From Mermis nigrescens (lineage: Eukaryota > Nematoda > Enoplea > Mermithida > Mermithidae): 64,000 nt of DNA. The stretch is taken from assembly GCA_036768485.1 (NCBI GenBank), contig JAVLUZ010000161.1:11849510-11913509 (forward strand). Direction: 5' to 3'. Shown here piece by piece: positions 31,890 through 42,659 of this stretch. How positions within the stretch are numbered: the stretch's first letter is position 1; each line of letters begins with the position of its first letter. The notes beneath the pieces were generated by a model, which had not been told where the DNA came from, did not search any database, and worked only from the letters and a program-made list of their open reading frames with translations. The position numbers and the translations under genes are program-made.

Positions 31890-32605
31890 ATTTTAATTGC
31901 TTTCATACGTGTCCACTGGCTATGGCTATCCTTAACTCTGTGTTTATTTTTTTGTTGATTGAATACTTTGTAATATTGTTTTTAGGTACACATATTGTCA
32001 TTTTTTAGTACAAAAAATTTTTTCCATGCATAATTGTGTTTGTGATTTATTTGTAACTGGTATTTTATTAAATCGAACGTTTTGTGTTGCACTTAGTGGC
32101 CTTCAATATTTGATGTTCCAGAACATCAGTGGGCAGATAAGAAGGAAAACTTTCTCCAAAGTCACAAGAGCGAGTTTTGTGTATTATACTTATGAAAACA
32201 CCTCATACCAATACAAATCAGCATGTAGCAGTTTGTGAAATTGATTTTTCTTAATTTTGAAGTATTTTAGCTGATAATACACTATAAAAATTATAAACAT
32301 GAAATTTTTGGAAAAACATTTATCTTGAATAATAAAATAATAAATAACTAAGTTTTCGATTTTTTGTCAAATTTTTTACTGATTTTTGTCGGAATATTGA
32401 TGCTCTTGTGTATGTTCTGCATTTGGTGCACGTATCTATGCACAAATGGGCATGAGGGTCTGGACTGGACCCCTACCCCAAGCTAAAGAAAGACTTCACA
32501 GAAATAACGTACTGCCAAAAACGCGTTTTTGTGCAGGTTTTAGTTATTTTTGATATTTTTGACCATACATGTAATGGCTCCAAATTTTGGGTAAGGGGTC
32601 CCGGC
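31890..32605. other. Probable piggyBac-derived non-coding sequence
   Basis: Contains the palindrome TGATGTTCCAGAACATCA at 32112-32129, related to those near both piggyBac ends. No transposase text could be read here. Confidence 0.4.
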
Positions 32606-32830
32606 AACACATGGGCGTGGCAAAAGGGAGTTGGGAGTATGCACCTCCCCCCAATATGCCGAATACCCCCCCCCTCCAAAAAAGGAACCGCAATACCCCC
32701 AGAATTCAATTTGTGAAATTTTTTTGTTTTTTTTTCGCGATTTTTTCATGCCAATAGATGACCTTTGAAAAATTTTGCACCCTCCCCATCACCCCTTGCC
32801 CCCTCAGAATTTCGGTTCTGCCCACCAATG
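32606..32830 (+). mobile_element. Family A short element
   Basis: AACACATGGGCGTGGC to GTTCTGCCCACCAATG; flanks GTCCCGGC (32598-32605) and GTCTCGGC (32831-32838) match at 7 of 8 bases. Interior shortened relative to other copies. Confidence 0.8.
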
Positions 32831-32985
32831 GTCTCGGCTATTTTAGTAGGGGGAGGCAAGGTGAATGACCTCATTTTTGGCCAAAAATAGCAAAAAAGCA
32901 CCTAAAATGGCCAAAAATAGCAAATTTTTCTCAAAAATGAGGGAGGGATAAAAAATTTCTGAGTTTTGGGGGATGGGAGGAAAAT

Positions 32986-33435
32986 GACCAACGTCCAGAA
33001 ATTGTTGAACAGTACAATTCGCTCATGGGCGGAGTGGACCTAACTGACATGCTGATAGCTTTGTACCGCATCAAGTGTGGTTCAAAAAAACATTATATGC
33101 GCCTCATCTACTTTGGCTACGACCTCGTTGTCGTCAACGGCCGGCTACTGTATAGGAGGCACTGCGAACAGTCAAAAATCAGTGCAAAAATTTCAAGTTA
33201 AAGTTGCGGATGGTCTGCTACACGCAGGAAAAGCTCCGCTTTTTCGCCAGAGGGGTCGCCCCTCATTACCTTCTGATGGGACGCCCCCACAAAGCGAGGT
33301 TGAAAACCTGATCACACCATTCCTCAAAACATTGTTCGATTTGATAATATCGGTTACTGGCCCGAGTACAGTGAAGACCAAAGGCGTTGGTGTTTCTGCT
33401 TCAGAAATGGTGCTCAGAAGCCTGGTTACACTTAT
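32986..33435 (+). pseudogene. piggyBac transposase, C-terminal fragment
   Basis: The first frame (to TAA at 33199-33201) reads IVEQYNSLMGGVDLTDMLIA, LYRIKCGSKKHYMRLIYFGY and DLVVVNGRLLYRRHCEQ, the third-catalytic-Asp region of DDE_Tnp_1_7 (MGGVD). After a shift come KVADGLLHAGKAPLFRQRGR and then NIGYWPEYSEDQRRWCFCFR, the start of the C-terminal cysteine-rich domain. It breaks off at KPGYT, where the 3.86-kb repeat begins. The N-terminal two thirds are missing. It is non-functional. Confidence 0.93.
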
Positions 33436-36400
33436 CATAGGTAGCGCGTTAGCGCGTACCTATAATATACTTGGGTACCCCCAACACCTGGGCACCCCCC
33501 TACAGCTATAACGGGACACTTCTGGAAGGTGCGGTTTTTTTAAAAGAAAGATAATAAAAAAATTCGCTGCCCGTGTTTTTTTGTTTTTCTTGAAACTTAA
33601 AATTGACTGTGTAAAGAAGGTGTAAAGTTTTTGTGTAACGTTATAACATAGGACAAATTTTTGAGACCTTTTTACTGCGGCATGTGGACAACTGAGTATT
33701 GATGACTCGAAGGATTGAACAGAATAGAATAATAGAGGGATGAATTCTACAGATGACACTTTTTTTGTTTTTTGAAATTCGCATTATTTATCGAACGGCA
33801 GTGTAAAGAGTGCGAAAATCTGGGGTGAAAAAGCACTTTTTGGTCGAGTTTTCAACCTTCCTATGTCCGATACTAACTCCGGTTATGAGGTTTTTAAAAT
33901 GTTTTCTGACAGAAATGTAGAGCGGATCAAGCGGCTACATTCTGCATATAAGCAAAGTCTTCTATGCTATATGGTGAGTTAGATCCTGGGGTTTAAAGTT
34001 TACACTCTAGTGGATGGTGTAAAAAAACGGATTTTAACTAAGATTTCTCTGCCAAATTTTTCCGCTTATGAGTCAGTGCAAAATCGAAGACAGCATTAAT
34101 AAAGTGCCTTACAGGGGCTAAACATCGCAGCAAACCGCATTTAAAAAAACGCAATATTGACTTATTTATGGGGGTGTAAAGTTCGAAATCAGAGGTAAAA
34201 AATGGGCTAAAAAACACGTTTTTTCCGAAGTTTGATTGATAAATCATGCCAAATAATTTTTGCAACAGAATTTTGGCACACAGGAATGTACTACGATTTA
34301 AAAGCTACAAATTGTACCAAACCGAATTTCTTTAAACTCAATGGGGAGTTCGGTACGGAATTATAAAGTTTACAGTGTTCTAAATGATGGAAAATACGTT
34401 TTTGTTGCGTTTTTTGTTCGCCACTTTCTCCGTTCAGAAGTCGGGATAAGTCTAATAGAATAAAAATAAAGTGCTTTATATCGGGTGCATGTCAAAGCAA
34501 ATTGTCTATTCAATAATATTTAGCGAGTGTAAAGTCAAAAATTTGGAGTCTAAAATGCGTTTCTGTCTTGTTTTTTCTGCCTGCTTCTCCGGATACGAGT
34601 CAGGGACACGTTTATCAAGTCTAGAAATGGACCAGGAACCAAATTTGATATGCCAGTCTGGCACATATGTTTACACTCTACGGTGTTGTAAAGTAGTTTA
34701 CACCAATTGTTAGTTTGCCCATAGAACATTATGTAGACTTAATTTTTTCATAAATATTAATCGTAATATCGGAACAATATCAAAATTACGAATCTGACTA
34801 AAATCTTCTTTACACTAGGTGTTTACATGAAGTTTACACTACATATGTATTTATCTTCGTTTTTGAGCATTCCAGAAACCTAATTTTTTCCTGGAGTCTA
34901 GAAGTTTTCAAAGGATCATATGTGAGACGTCACGTAGGTGCGTTTGTTTACATCCAACAGTGATGTAAAGTAGTTTACACTCATTGTTTATATGTCCTCA
35001 GACCATTGTAGAGACATAATTTTTTTCATGAATGTTGATCATAATATCCGAGTAATTTTTTACACTGCATGTTAGCCTTTGTTCTAGAGCATTGCAAAAT
35101 CCGAAATTTTTTCCTGAGATATAAAAATTTACAGGGAATGAAATATATACGTCAGTTGGGCGCGCTTGCTTACACTCAGCAGTATTGCAAAGTGGTTTAA
35201 ACCTAATGTTTATTGTCTTTAAAACATTATGGACTCATTTTTAAATAAATGTTGAAAGTAATATGGGAGCAATATCAAAGTTACGAATCCGACTAAAATA
35301 TTCTTTACGCTATGTGTTTGTGTAAAGTTTACATTACGTGTTAACCTTAATTCGATAGACTTGCAGAGACTTTGTAACTGAAGTCAAGAAATTTTCAAGG
35401 ATTCATATGTGAGACATCAATTAAGTGAGTTTGTTTACCCTCAAAAGTAATCTAAAGTGATTTAAAAATTATGTTCAAGTGTCCTTAGATCATTGAAGAG
35501 ATGTAATTTTGTCTTAAATGGGTTGCATTAAAGTTAAATCCTTCTCAGCCGTGTTTATAATATGTTTCACAAAATCTTGCACATGGAGAGCTATCGTTTA
35601 ATTGATGTAAATTGCCTGCAAATGTGGTTTAAAATGAACCAGCAATCACACTACTGTGCACAGAAGTCGACAAAGATATGCAGCTTTATTGTAATCATGT
35701 ACATTAATAAGCCGTAAACTGTTAGTATTCTCTACACCTAGTAGTTGTGTAAAGTTTGCACTATTCATTTGTTGTTAATATGTAGTCTATACTACAAATT
35801 TATTTTACTACCAAATCGAAGCGTTAGTGTTCCTTACATTTGATATTTGCGTGAAGTTTTTGAATTTTTGCCGAAAAACTTTGCCTTCTAATTTACCAAC
35901 ATGCCGCCTTTTCCATTTTCTTAAAGTTTAAAATCTTTTATAAGTCTCTTAATAATTTAATGGTAGGTTTTAACTTTAAGTTTCTCTTGGTTTACAACTC
36001 TCGCTTAGCAAGCTCATTTTTCAAAACTTTTTTCATAGTGATCAGATTAGTCGCGTTTAGTTTGGAATTGGTGGACGGTCGTTATTTTATTACTCGGCTT
36101 AAATAAACCAAGTGACTATCTTTTGATTATTTTCTTTATCGCAAATTCAAACACCCAATTTTCAATTTGAAAATTGACCCAATTTTCAATTTGAAAATTG
36201 ATCCAATTTTCAATTTGAAAATTGAAAATTGGGTGTTTTCAATTTCAAAAGTCACAACACATTGTGCTTGTGTATTGATTGAGTGAGGATTTGCAATGTG
36301 AATTCGTTGGTTAAATATTTGTGCTTGATTATAAGTGAACTGCACATTAAGAAGAAATAACTTAATGGAGTTTTAATTTGAAAATGGATGGTGTCAATAA

Positions 36401-37302
36401 GGTTGTCTTGTTTAAAAAGGATAATGCTGATGTTAAGAACAATATTGTTTTCCGCGTTCTTGGACTGTTGTCATTATTGTGGCATATTACTGATTGTGTT
36501 TACTGACTGATGTACTGAAATCACGCTAATTAAAAGTAGTGTACTAGCAAAGAAAAATGCTCCGATGGAACAAAAAAGATGAATATACTTGGAATTGTGG
36601 ATTATTATGGATGTAAAAGGAGGGGACTAGGAAAAATCTACCTAAAGTCGGAAAATCTGCTAAAAATCACACTTTCTCTAAGCAACGCAAAAAATCGATG
36701 TATATTCTGCGGCCTCTAAAAAAGTGTCTTTTTAAATAATGTTCGAAGTTTCAGATAAGAGTGTATAAACGTAATCTATCAAGGTTACTTTTTTAAAGTG
36801 CTGGCACTTGATTGATAGAAAACTAAGAGGTATTGTATTTAAAGTTCTTTCATTTTGTTATGAGCATTATAGCAAGTTAAAGCAGGAGCCGATTGATTAG
36901 TGCATACACCGTTTCGGGCATGCTAGTGTATCTACATTTAGTCTGTTTCAAGTCAACTTACGCGTTTCCTACTGTTTTAAACCAACCATGTCTTCAATTG
37001 TCTTCGATGTTTGCTATTTCATTCAATTGGCTTGGAAGACTGTTAGTTTACTTAATATCATTTCCCATAGCTACTGCATAGCTAACGTGCTGCTGTTTCA
37101 ATCATTGTTATGGTTGAATATTTATTTAATCTGTTGGCCGCAGAATATACATCGATTTTTTGCGTTGCTTAGAGAAAGTGTGATTTTTAGCAGATTTTCC
37201 GACTTTAGGTAGATTTTTCCTAGTCCCCTCCTTTTACATCCATAATAATCCGCAATTCCAAGTATATTCATCTTTTTTGTTCCATCGTAGCATTTTTCTT
37301 TG
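33436..37302. repeat. 3.86-kb non-coding repeat, copy B
   Basis: Same order and sequence as copy A. Here the boundaries are fixed by the piggyBac gene it splits: CTTAT occurs at 33431-33435 and again at 37303-37307, consistent with a 5-bp target duplication. It is an insertion, not a segmental duplication of the whole neighbourhood. Confidence 0.88.
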
Positions 37303-37377
37303 CTTATAAAATGCCTTCAATGTAACGTGTGCCTCTGCTAGATCAACAATCGAAACTGTTTCAGAGATTTTTCATAA
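37303..37377 (+). pseudogene. piggyBac transposase, end of cysteine-rich domain
   Basis: Reads IKCLQCNVCLC, an in-frame TAG, then INNRNCFRDFS and TAA. CxxCxVxLCxxxxxxxCFxxFH is the closing half of the piggyBac C-terminal zinc domain, continuing the fragment at 32986-33435 across the inserted repeat (with a frame offset). Confidence 0.88.
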
Positions 37378-37673
37378 TGTACCATGATTTTTTCCTTACT
37401 TTTTTACTTGTTTGTGTACTGCAATGAAGAATTTCTCTGTTGAAGTTATTGACATTCTATCTTCCCATTGATGTTCCGGAACATCAAATCACCCCAAGTC
37501 ACCAATCATGCTTAGAATGACACAAACACTTACATTATGCTTAGACTGTGTTTTAGAAGTGAGAAAAATGAGCTAAAATTTTTTTACCAACGAATTTTAT
37601 AATTCGGGAAGGAAAGGGTTAAACAGTGCTGGGACATATATACTATAGTAGGTGTGCTAAGTAAAAAGCTAGC

Positions 37674-37741
37674 GGCTGGAATCGAACCAACCTGACCTGC
37701 TTCGACGCCAAGCAGATGTTTTACCACTGAGCTATGCGGGA
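37674..37741 (-). other. tRNA-like Pol III promoter relic
   Basis: The minus strand has a box A TAGCTCAGTGGT (37723-37734), an anticodon-like stem TGCTT/AAGCA with a 7-nt loop, and a perfect box B GGTTCGATTCC (37678-37688) inside a T-arm GTTGG-TTCGATT-CCAGC. The acceptor and D stems do not pair, so it is not a working tRNA. It is part of the family D element, repeated at 40382-40447. Confidence 0.75.
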
Positions 37742-38015
37742 ATTCGCGGCGCTGCTTCAAATTTTAGTCTATTGTGTTTAAAGTGTCAACTTCAGATAAG
37801 CCAAATGCGCAACTTTTCTCTGCAAGTTGATTGATCTTTTGGAAGACGAGAATAAATTATGCCGCAAAAAATTTTATTGAAAAATCTTTCTTTGCTAAAC
37901 AGCTAGAGCTCTAATGACCTAAGGTGTGAACCGGGCTTTACTGAAAAAGCTCTCAAATAAGACATTTGCTGATCGTGCGATTTCATGCACCAGATTAAAA
38001 AACTAGGCTTCACTA

Positions 38016-38230
38016 TAGTCTGTTTCATTTAACTTAGGTTTTTGAAAAAATTATAGTGCCTGCAAAAGTTTTTTGAACTAAAGTTATAGTTGTCATATTC
38101 TTCAGTGCATTAAATTTTCGAGAGAAGTTCGCCATTGATAAGCCGCATTCTGCTTCAGAATTTTAAACCACTTTTGTAGTCTGTGCAGAAAAATTTAAAA
38201 GAAAACCGCAAACTTAATTGAAACAAACTA
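38016..38230. mobile_element. Family D short element
   Basis: TAGTCTGTTTCATTTAACTT to TTAATTGAAACAAACTA; 215 bp, inverted ends, no coding. Confidence 0.75.
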
Positions 38231-38493
38231 AATGTTAAAAATGATATTAATTAGTCGAGTTACTCATTACATATCAGAGATAAGACTTTTCCAATTGCAA
38301 AAGTCAAATCAAATCGCTAAACAAAACAAAATCAAGCAATAGAATATTCCGTTTCTACACTTCACTACACAACTGTTTTTTTGGTTTCTTTAATTAAATT
38401 TTATAATTCCAGTCGCATTAATTTTCAACGATAGTTATAGGTCGAAGATAAGTGTTAAGCATTCAATAAAAATAGCAGATAAATCTTAAGTAA

Positions 38494-38799
38494 TCATTCT
38501 TTAATAATTTTCATGTTAACGATTGTAGTCAATCCTATATCGGGCACTTGTTTTTTGATCATCGCCGAAGTTAGGCCAATTTCAGGGGCCGCGGATAGGT
38601 CATGTGGACTACTATCCACTTTCGGAACCAACGCCTTGCTCATCTTGAGTGTGAGAGGTCTCAGGCCAAGTTCAGGGGCAGCGCCCACGTCACCTGGACT
38701 GTTGTCTTCTTTAGGCATTACTGACTTTTCCGTCTTGAATTTTACAGGTCCTAAAAAGATGCCATTTTTACGACGACTTTGCCAACACAGAACATTTTT
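38494..38799 (-). CDS. Candidate last exon of an unidentified host gene
   Basis: The minus-strand frame, open from about 38799 (CWQSRRKNGIFLGPVKFKTE) to a TGA at 38494-38496, has an internal two-fold repeat: PKEDNSPGDVGAAPELGLRP and PKVDSSPHDLSAAPEIGLTS, each followed by a Lys-containing spacer (25-30 residues per unit). A third weak half (PDIGLTT) follows. Conserved residues with varied codons in a repeat argue for coding sequence. A possible acceptor (AGCTAG) lies at about 38800. No family recognised. The plus-strand ORF on the same bases is its shadow. Confidence 0.45.
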   Translation of the reverse strand, partial: KNVLCWQSRRKNGIFLGPVKFKTEKSVMPKEDNSPGDVGAAPELGLRPLTLKMSKALVPKVDSSPHDLSAAPEIGLTSAMIKKQVPDIGLTTIVNMKIIKE

Positions 38800-38819
38800 C
38801 TAGCTACTGACAATCGTTT

Positions 38820-39398
38820 CTCATTCAATTAATAGACTATATTGGATAAGACTGCAATAAAATCAATTTTGAAAAAAAATTTATGTACTGTTTTGAGAAA
38901 TTTATGTCTCAGGTTATGTCAAAAATTTTGCTCAACATGGCAAAAATGGACTACTCCGAATATAAACGAAACACATTTTGTGATATATATACGAGCATGC
39001 TGAGACAAAAAATTTTATTCTTCGTTAGCAAATATTTCAAAAATTGGAGCCCTGAGGGGTCCAAAAGAAAAAATGAAATTAGTGGAAATGAAGTAATTAA
39101 AAAAATTAAAATAAAGCATATTTTTGATGAAGTAAAATATCCTGAGCTCAGAAAAAATAATTTTGATTCGATCTCTACTGTTTGAAAAGTAACAGTCCAT
39201 TTTAAAATTAAAGTTTTCCAGCACAGGGAATACCAAAAAACAAAAAGAATTTTCTACTCTTTTGACCTATGAGGGTGTACATAAGCCTAAGCTGGTACAC
39301 AAAAGGTCGGAATCATAACCACATATGTTCCTAGCCTCGCGGCTGAATTTACCATGAGTTTTGTACACCAACTCAGGCTACGGATGGACATACAACTA
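38820..39398. other. Unassigned AT-rich sequence
   Basis: A Lys-rich plus-strand ORF (38883-39185) has neither splice signals nor recognisable domains and may be chance. Otherwise nothing seen. Confidence 0.35.
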
Positions 39399-39564
39399 TA
39401 GTCTGTTTCACACAACTTCGGTCATAAATTTTAAAACCATCTCCGACAATAGGCTGACAGACTGTGATTATAACATTGATCTAATATATAATTATCGTAA
39501 CCCTCGGTTTACTGCTGGTGAAATTTCTTAGAATTTATGCACGAAGTTATGTGAAACAGACTGT
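39399..39564. mobile_element. Family D short element
   Basis: TAGTCTGTTTCACACAACTT to AAGTTATGTGAAACAGACTG; 166 bp; closely related to 43011-43178. Confidence 0.82.
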
Positions 39565-40166
39565 AAGCTTTGAGCTTAAGCCTAGATCCATAAATAATAG
39601 GAAACATTATTCAAACTCATGTCATTAAAAACAAATGCTAAGTGGCCCAATCAAAATTTTTGTTTTTTCGAATTCAGAACCTTCGACCTTATCAAAAAAT
39701 ATGTTTTATTTGAAAACTTTGGAGCTAATTATAATCAATCACAAGTCATATTTTTTCATTTCGAAAAATTTGATTTTCAAATTGAGATGACTTTTCGAAG
39801 TTAGCATTTTCGGACGAATAATTCATTTTTTTCTGAACTTAGCACATTCGACTTATGAGAAAGCACATTTTCTATTAAGATTTGAGTAGCCCATATTCTC
39901 CAATTTAGCCAATTTCGCTCGACTAATAAAGCAAAAACTGCTAGAAAATCTAAGCTCATCGGTAAATCTACGATACTCCCATTACTATTGAATAGATGAA
40001 GTTTTTCGCGCCTACGTGCAAAAATAGATTAAAAAGTTATGACAGAAGCAAAAAAATGATTTCTTTTTCGCCTGAATGCAGCTTCATATCAGGAGAAAGC
40101 ATACATTATGCAGCTTAAAGTGTGTATGTATGTGTTTGTGGCTTAGTCTTCCATGACTTGAAGCAA
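39565..40166. other. Unassigned sequence
   Basis: AT-rich, contains repeated TTCAAATTGAG/AAATTTGATTTTC text. No exon or element ends identified. Confidence 0.35.
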
Positions 40167-40708
40167 TAGTCTGTTTCATTTATTCGAGAGCTTTTTAGTC
40201 AATTCTTTTAAGGGCTACAGTAAGTGAAACAAGACGAATTACTGTAATTCGACAGATCACCTCAGTGAGGGCGAGTGACTGGAATTCTTTCATTTTTAAT
40301 GCGCTAATTCACCCATATAAATTTAATTTAGGCATTTAAATAGCACTGGGACATAGTAAGTGCGCTAAATAAAAAGCCATCGGCTGGAATTGAACCCGGG
40401 TTGCTTCGACACGACAAGCAGACGTTATACCACTGAGCTATGCAGGAGTTCGCGGCGTTTCTTAACATTTTAGTCTATAGTGTTTAAAGTGTCAACTTAG
40501 GATGAGCTGAATGCGCGCTTTTTGTCTGTAAGTTGATTTATCTGCTGGAAAACGAGAATAAATTATGTCGCCAAAATGTTATTGAAAAACCCTCTCTGCT
40601 ACGTAACTACTGCGAGATCTTGCGTACTACAGTAAATAAGAAAGAAGGGGTTACTGTGGCCTCCGAAAACATTTACTGAAAAAGCTCTCGGATAAATGAA
40701 ACAGACTA
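40167..40708. mobile_element. Family D element with tRNA-like core, intact
   Basis: TAGTCTGTTTCATTTATTCG (left) and GGATAAATGAAACAGACTA (right) are inverted ends extended by GAGAGCTTTTT/AAAAAGCTCTC. 542 bp. It holds the tRNA-like segment at 40382-40447 and the empty TTAA site (40335-40339) that the piggyBac occupied in the copy at 28376-37960. Confidence 0.85.
40382..40447 (-). other. tRNA-like Pol III promoter relic, second copy
   Basis: Box A TAGCTCAGTGGT at 40429-40440 is identical to the other copy; box B is GGTTCAATTCC (40386-40396), one mismatch from consensus. The anticodon-like loop is 9 nt. Not a functional tRNA gene. Confidence 0.72.
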
Positions 40709-40911
40709 TAGACTATTGATTTTTGGCGCTGAACTTATGCGATGGATGGAAGCACCGATTAGGTCAGATTATGTGTCTAATTAGCCTTCCGGACAGAGCA
40801 TGAACAGAAATAAATACATACATGGCGAAATTACAATATGTTCCAAATTTTCTTTATCAGTACGAAGAATTGGACAAATCGAGTGCCTAAACTTGTTGTT
40901 TAGAGTGGTCA

Positions 40912-41993
40912 ACATAGTTAGGTGGCACCAAAGTTCTGAGGGGGACGCAAGATTTTCCGAAGGTCAAAATTAGCCTTAAAAATAGTGGTATGGCGAAAAA
41001 ACACCATTTTTCAACGTTTCTCATTGAGCACTATCTATTGGTATCAAAAATTTGCGAAAAAACAAAAAAATTCAGAAATTAAATCCTGAGGGGGAGGGGT
41101 ATTTTGGTGGCTAAACTTAAGAATACGGCACTTTTAGAAAAGGAGCAAAACGAATATGGAATGCCAAAAATGTTTTTGCCAAAATGGTAGAACATGATAA
41201 ATTGAAGCGCGGAAAAAAATTTGGTGGAAATCTGAGCCATACTAGCAAAATTGCAGGCAACTCTCTATGTGAGTGTTGGGTGGGACAATTAAACGGCTCG
41301 ATCCAAGGACTAACACATTTGTCAGAAATAAATGATATGGGCTGAGATTACGTGAGGAAGCATAGCAATGAAGGAGAAGAAAGAAAAAAGGCGCGAAAAG
41401 CTGTTTGAAATTTTAAAAAAATTAAACAAATTTCCATATTTTTTTCGGTTTTACTTGACAAGATATACAAAAAATCTAAGTTTTTGCTTCTATTATACTT
41501 AGGCTTAGGCTTAGTATATCTAAAAAGGTGTTTTAAGCTGCTTAGGTCGAGGTCGCTCCCGCTCAGGCCGATGTATAGATGCTTAGGTCGATGTATAGAT
41601 GCTTAGATCGATGTATAGATGCTTAGGTCGATGTATAGATAATTACGTCGATGTATATAGATGCTTATGTGGTCGACGTAAATTGGGTATCTGCACGTGA
41701 TTCTGCATTCAGCTGTTTGAATCTTCAAATAGTTAGGTCGAGAAGATGCTTGCTTAGGTCGAGAAGAGGCTAATTAACGAAACCTTTATCTTTTGTAATA
41801 TTGATCATAGACGGATGAAATTTTTTTTCCGCGCTTTCTTTCAACATGTTCCCAGTACTGAGCGAAAAAATTCGCTTTTCTGAAGTTTATTTCTTAGTAT
41901 TCTGGAAGTACCCTTTGGTTTCTAGCGAGTGTCTAGAGAGTATTTTGGTTTCTGAGGGTCCATACTCCCCAAACCCCCACGCCCATGTATGGT
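40912..41993 (-). mobile_element. Family A element split by about 0.8 kb
   Basis: Left part 40912-41110 (CATAGTTAGGTGGCACCAAA to GGTATTTTGG) and right part 41940-41993 (GTATTTTGGTTTCTGAGGG to CCACGCCCATGTATG) together make one minus-strand copy. The insert between contains a minisatellite and no recognised gene. Confidence 0.65.
41540..41690. repeat. Minisatellite, about 21-bp unit
   Basis: Six to seven copies of GCTTAGGTCGATGTATAGAT with small changes (AATTACGTCGATGTATATAG). Related GCTTAGGTCGAGAAGA text continues to 41770. Confidence 0.88.
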
Positions 41994-42079
41994 GCTCAAT
42001 ATAGAGTCAGCTGGGGATAAAAGAGTGGTATGGGAACCGGCTCCTATGCACCCTTGTAGCTATTCAATTTTTTAAAAGT

Positions 42080-42231
42080 TCAAGCTTTGTATTTCTTCCA
42101 AGACTTTTGCACTGTTTTAGTACTATCACATTTGAGGCAATTATTTGATTCCCCTCTTAAACCCTCATTCCGGATTGACCAAAATGAATTGCCATGTCGT
42201 AAGAACCAAAGTTCAAACAACCGCACACGAG
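42080..42231 (-). CDS. Candidate second exon of the small host gene at 42.5 kb
   Basis: The minus-strand frame from an AG at 42233-42232 reads RVRLFELWFLRHGNSFWSIR, NEGLRGESNNCLKCDSTKTV and QKSWKKYKA, then TGA (42080-42082). Its phase (two bases completing a codon) fits the donor of the exon at 42386-42527; the join adds an Ala, giving a 97-residue basic protein. A C-x2-C (CLKC) is present. The 3' splice site lacks a strong pyrimidine tract, and the intron carries family A-like text close to it, so a repeat-derived reading remains possible. Confidence 0.42.
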
Positions 42232-42385
42232 CTAGACTTATGCAGACCTCCCCAGAATTTAGTTGCTGTCCATATATGTAGGTATGCCCGAGATTCGAAG
42301 AAGGTATTTTTTTAAATCACTTTCTTTGACAACCTTTAAAACGTTATGCTTTCATTATATCTTAAAAGTTAGTAAATTAATTTAC

Positions 42386-42527
42386 CGGGACGCCGCGAAG
42401 TAGATTTCTTTCGTTTGCTTGGTTTTACTGTATCGGGCTCCGCGGGAGGCGGTTGGTTATGCGGCGCTTCCTCAGCCGGCTCTGGCTCTCGAATGGTCTT
42501 CGGCTCTTTTTTGGTACCCCCGCACAT
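42386..42527 (-). CDS. Candidate first exon of an unidentified host gene
   Basis: GC-rich island in AT-rich surroundings. From ATG at 42527 the minus strand reads [20 protein letters not shown], then [20 protein letters not shown] and KSTSRRP, and meets a donor CCCG|GTAAAT at 42385. Lys/Arg/Pro/Glu-rich, probably disordered, with a basic KRKKSTSRR patch like a nuclear or nucleolar signal. Codon composition differs sharply from the neighbourhood. The GC-rich stretch upstream to about 42640 may be promoter and 5' UTR. The plus-strand ORFs over it are shadows. Family unknown. Confidence 0.55.
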
Positions 42528-42659
42528 CGCAATGGCGGAGCCTGTGTTTGGAGGACTGTTGCAACAAAGAATCGCAGAGGCTGGGCTATTACTCCAGGCG
42601 CTTGTCGTTGAAAGGTGGGCGTGGAAATTGATTTGAGGGGCTATTGCTAAAGAACTAGT

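Larger units (their letters stand above)
28550..37618. mobile_element. piggyBac element, degraded and itself interrupted
   Basis: TTAA duplicates (28546-28549, 37619-37622) flank inverted ends TCCTTTCCTTCCTGA and CCCTTTCCTTCCCGA (right end as reverse complement). TTAA target and CCYTT-type ends are diagnostic of piggyBac. A transposase fragment lies at 32986-33435 and 37303-37377. Subterminal palindromes related to TGATGTTCCGGAACATCA occur at 28566, 32109 and 37481. Later insertions (short elements, an inverted-repeat unit, the 3.86-kb repeat) account for most of the 9 kb. Confidence 0.85.
28376..37960. mobile_element. Family D element with tRNA-like core, split by a piggyBac insertion
   Basis: Left part (28376-28549) begins AGTCTGTTTCATTTATTCGA and matches 40167-40340; right part (37619-37960) matches 40337-40690 up to GAAAAAGCTCTC. 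The uninterrupted relative reads GGCATTTAAATAGCACTGGG, whereas here TTAA is duplicated around the insert. The terminal AATGAAACAGACTA of the right end is missing. Confidence 0.8.

Noticed and set aside
23592..37302. Copies A and B as the two LTRs of one giant retrotransposon
   Set aside because: They are direct repeats, but 3.86 kb long, do not end TG...CA, have no primer site or polypurine tract, and copy B interrupts a piggyBac gene with its own duplication.
37674..37741. Functional tRNA gene
   Set aside because: Box A, box B and T-arm are good, but the acceptor and D stems do not pair and the anticodon loop lacks the usual T33; the second copy has a 9-nt loop. Kept as a tRNA-like relic.
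38883..39185. 100-codon Lys-rich gene
   Set aside because: Composition follows local A-richness; no splice sites, no domain, no good start context.
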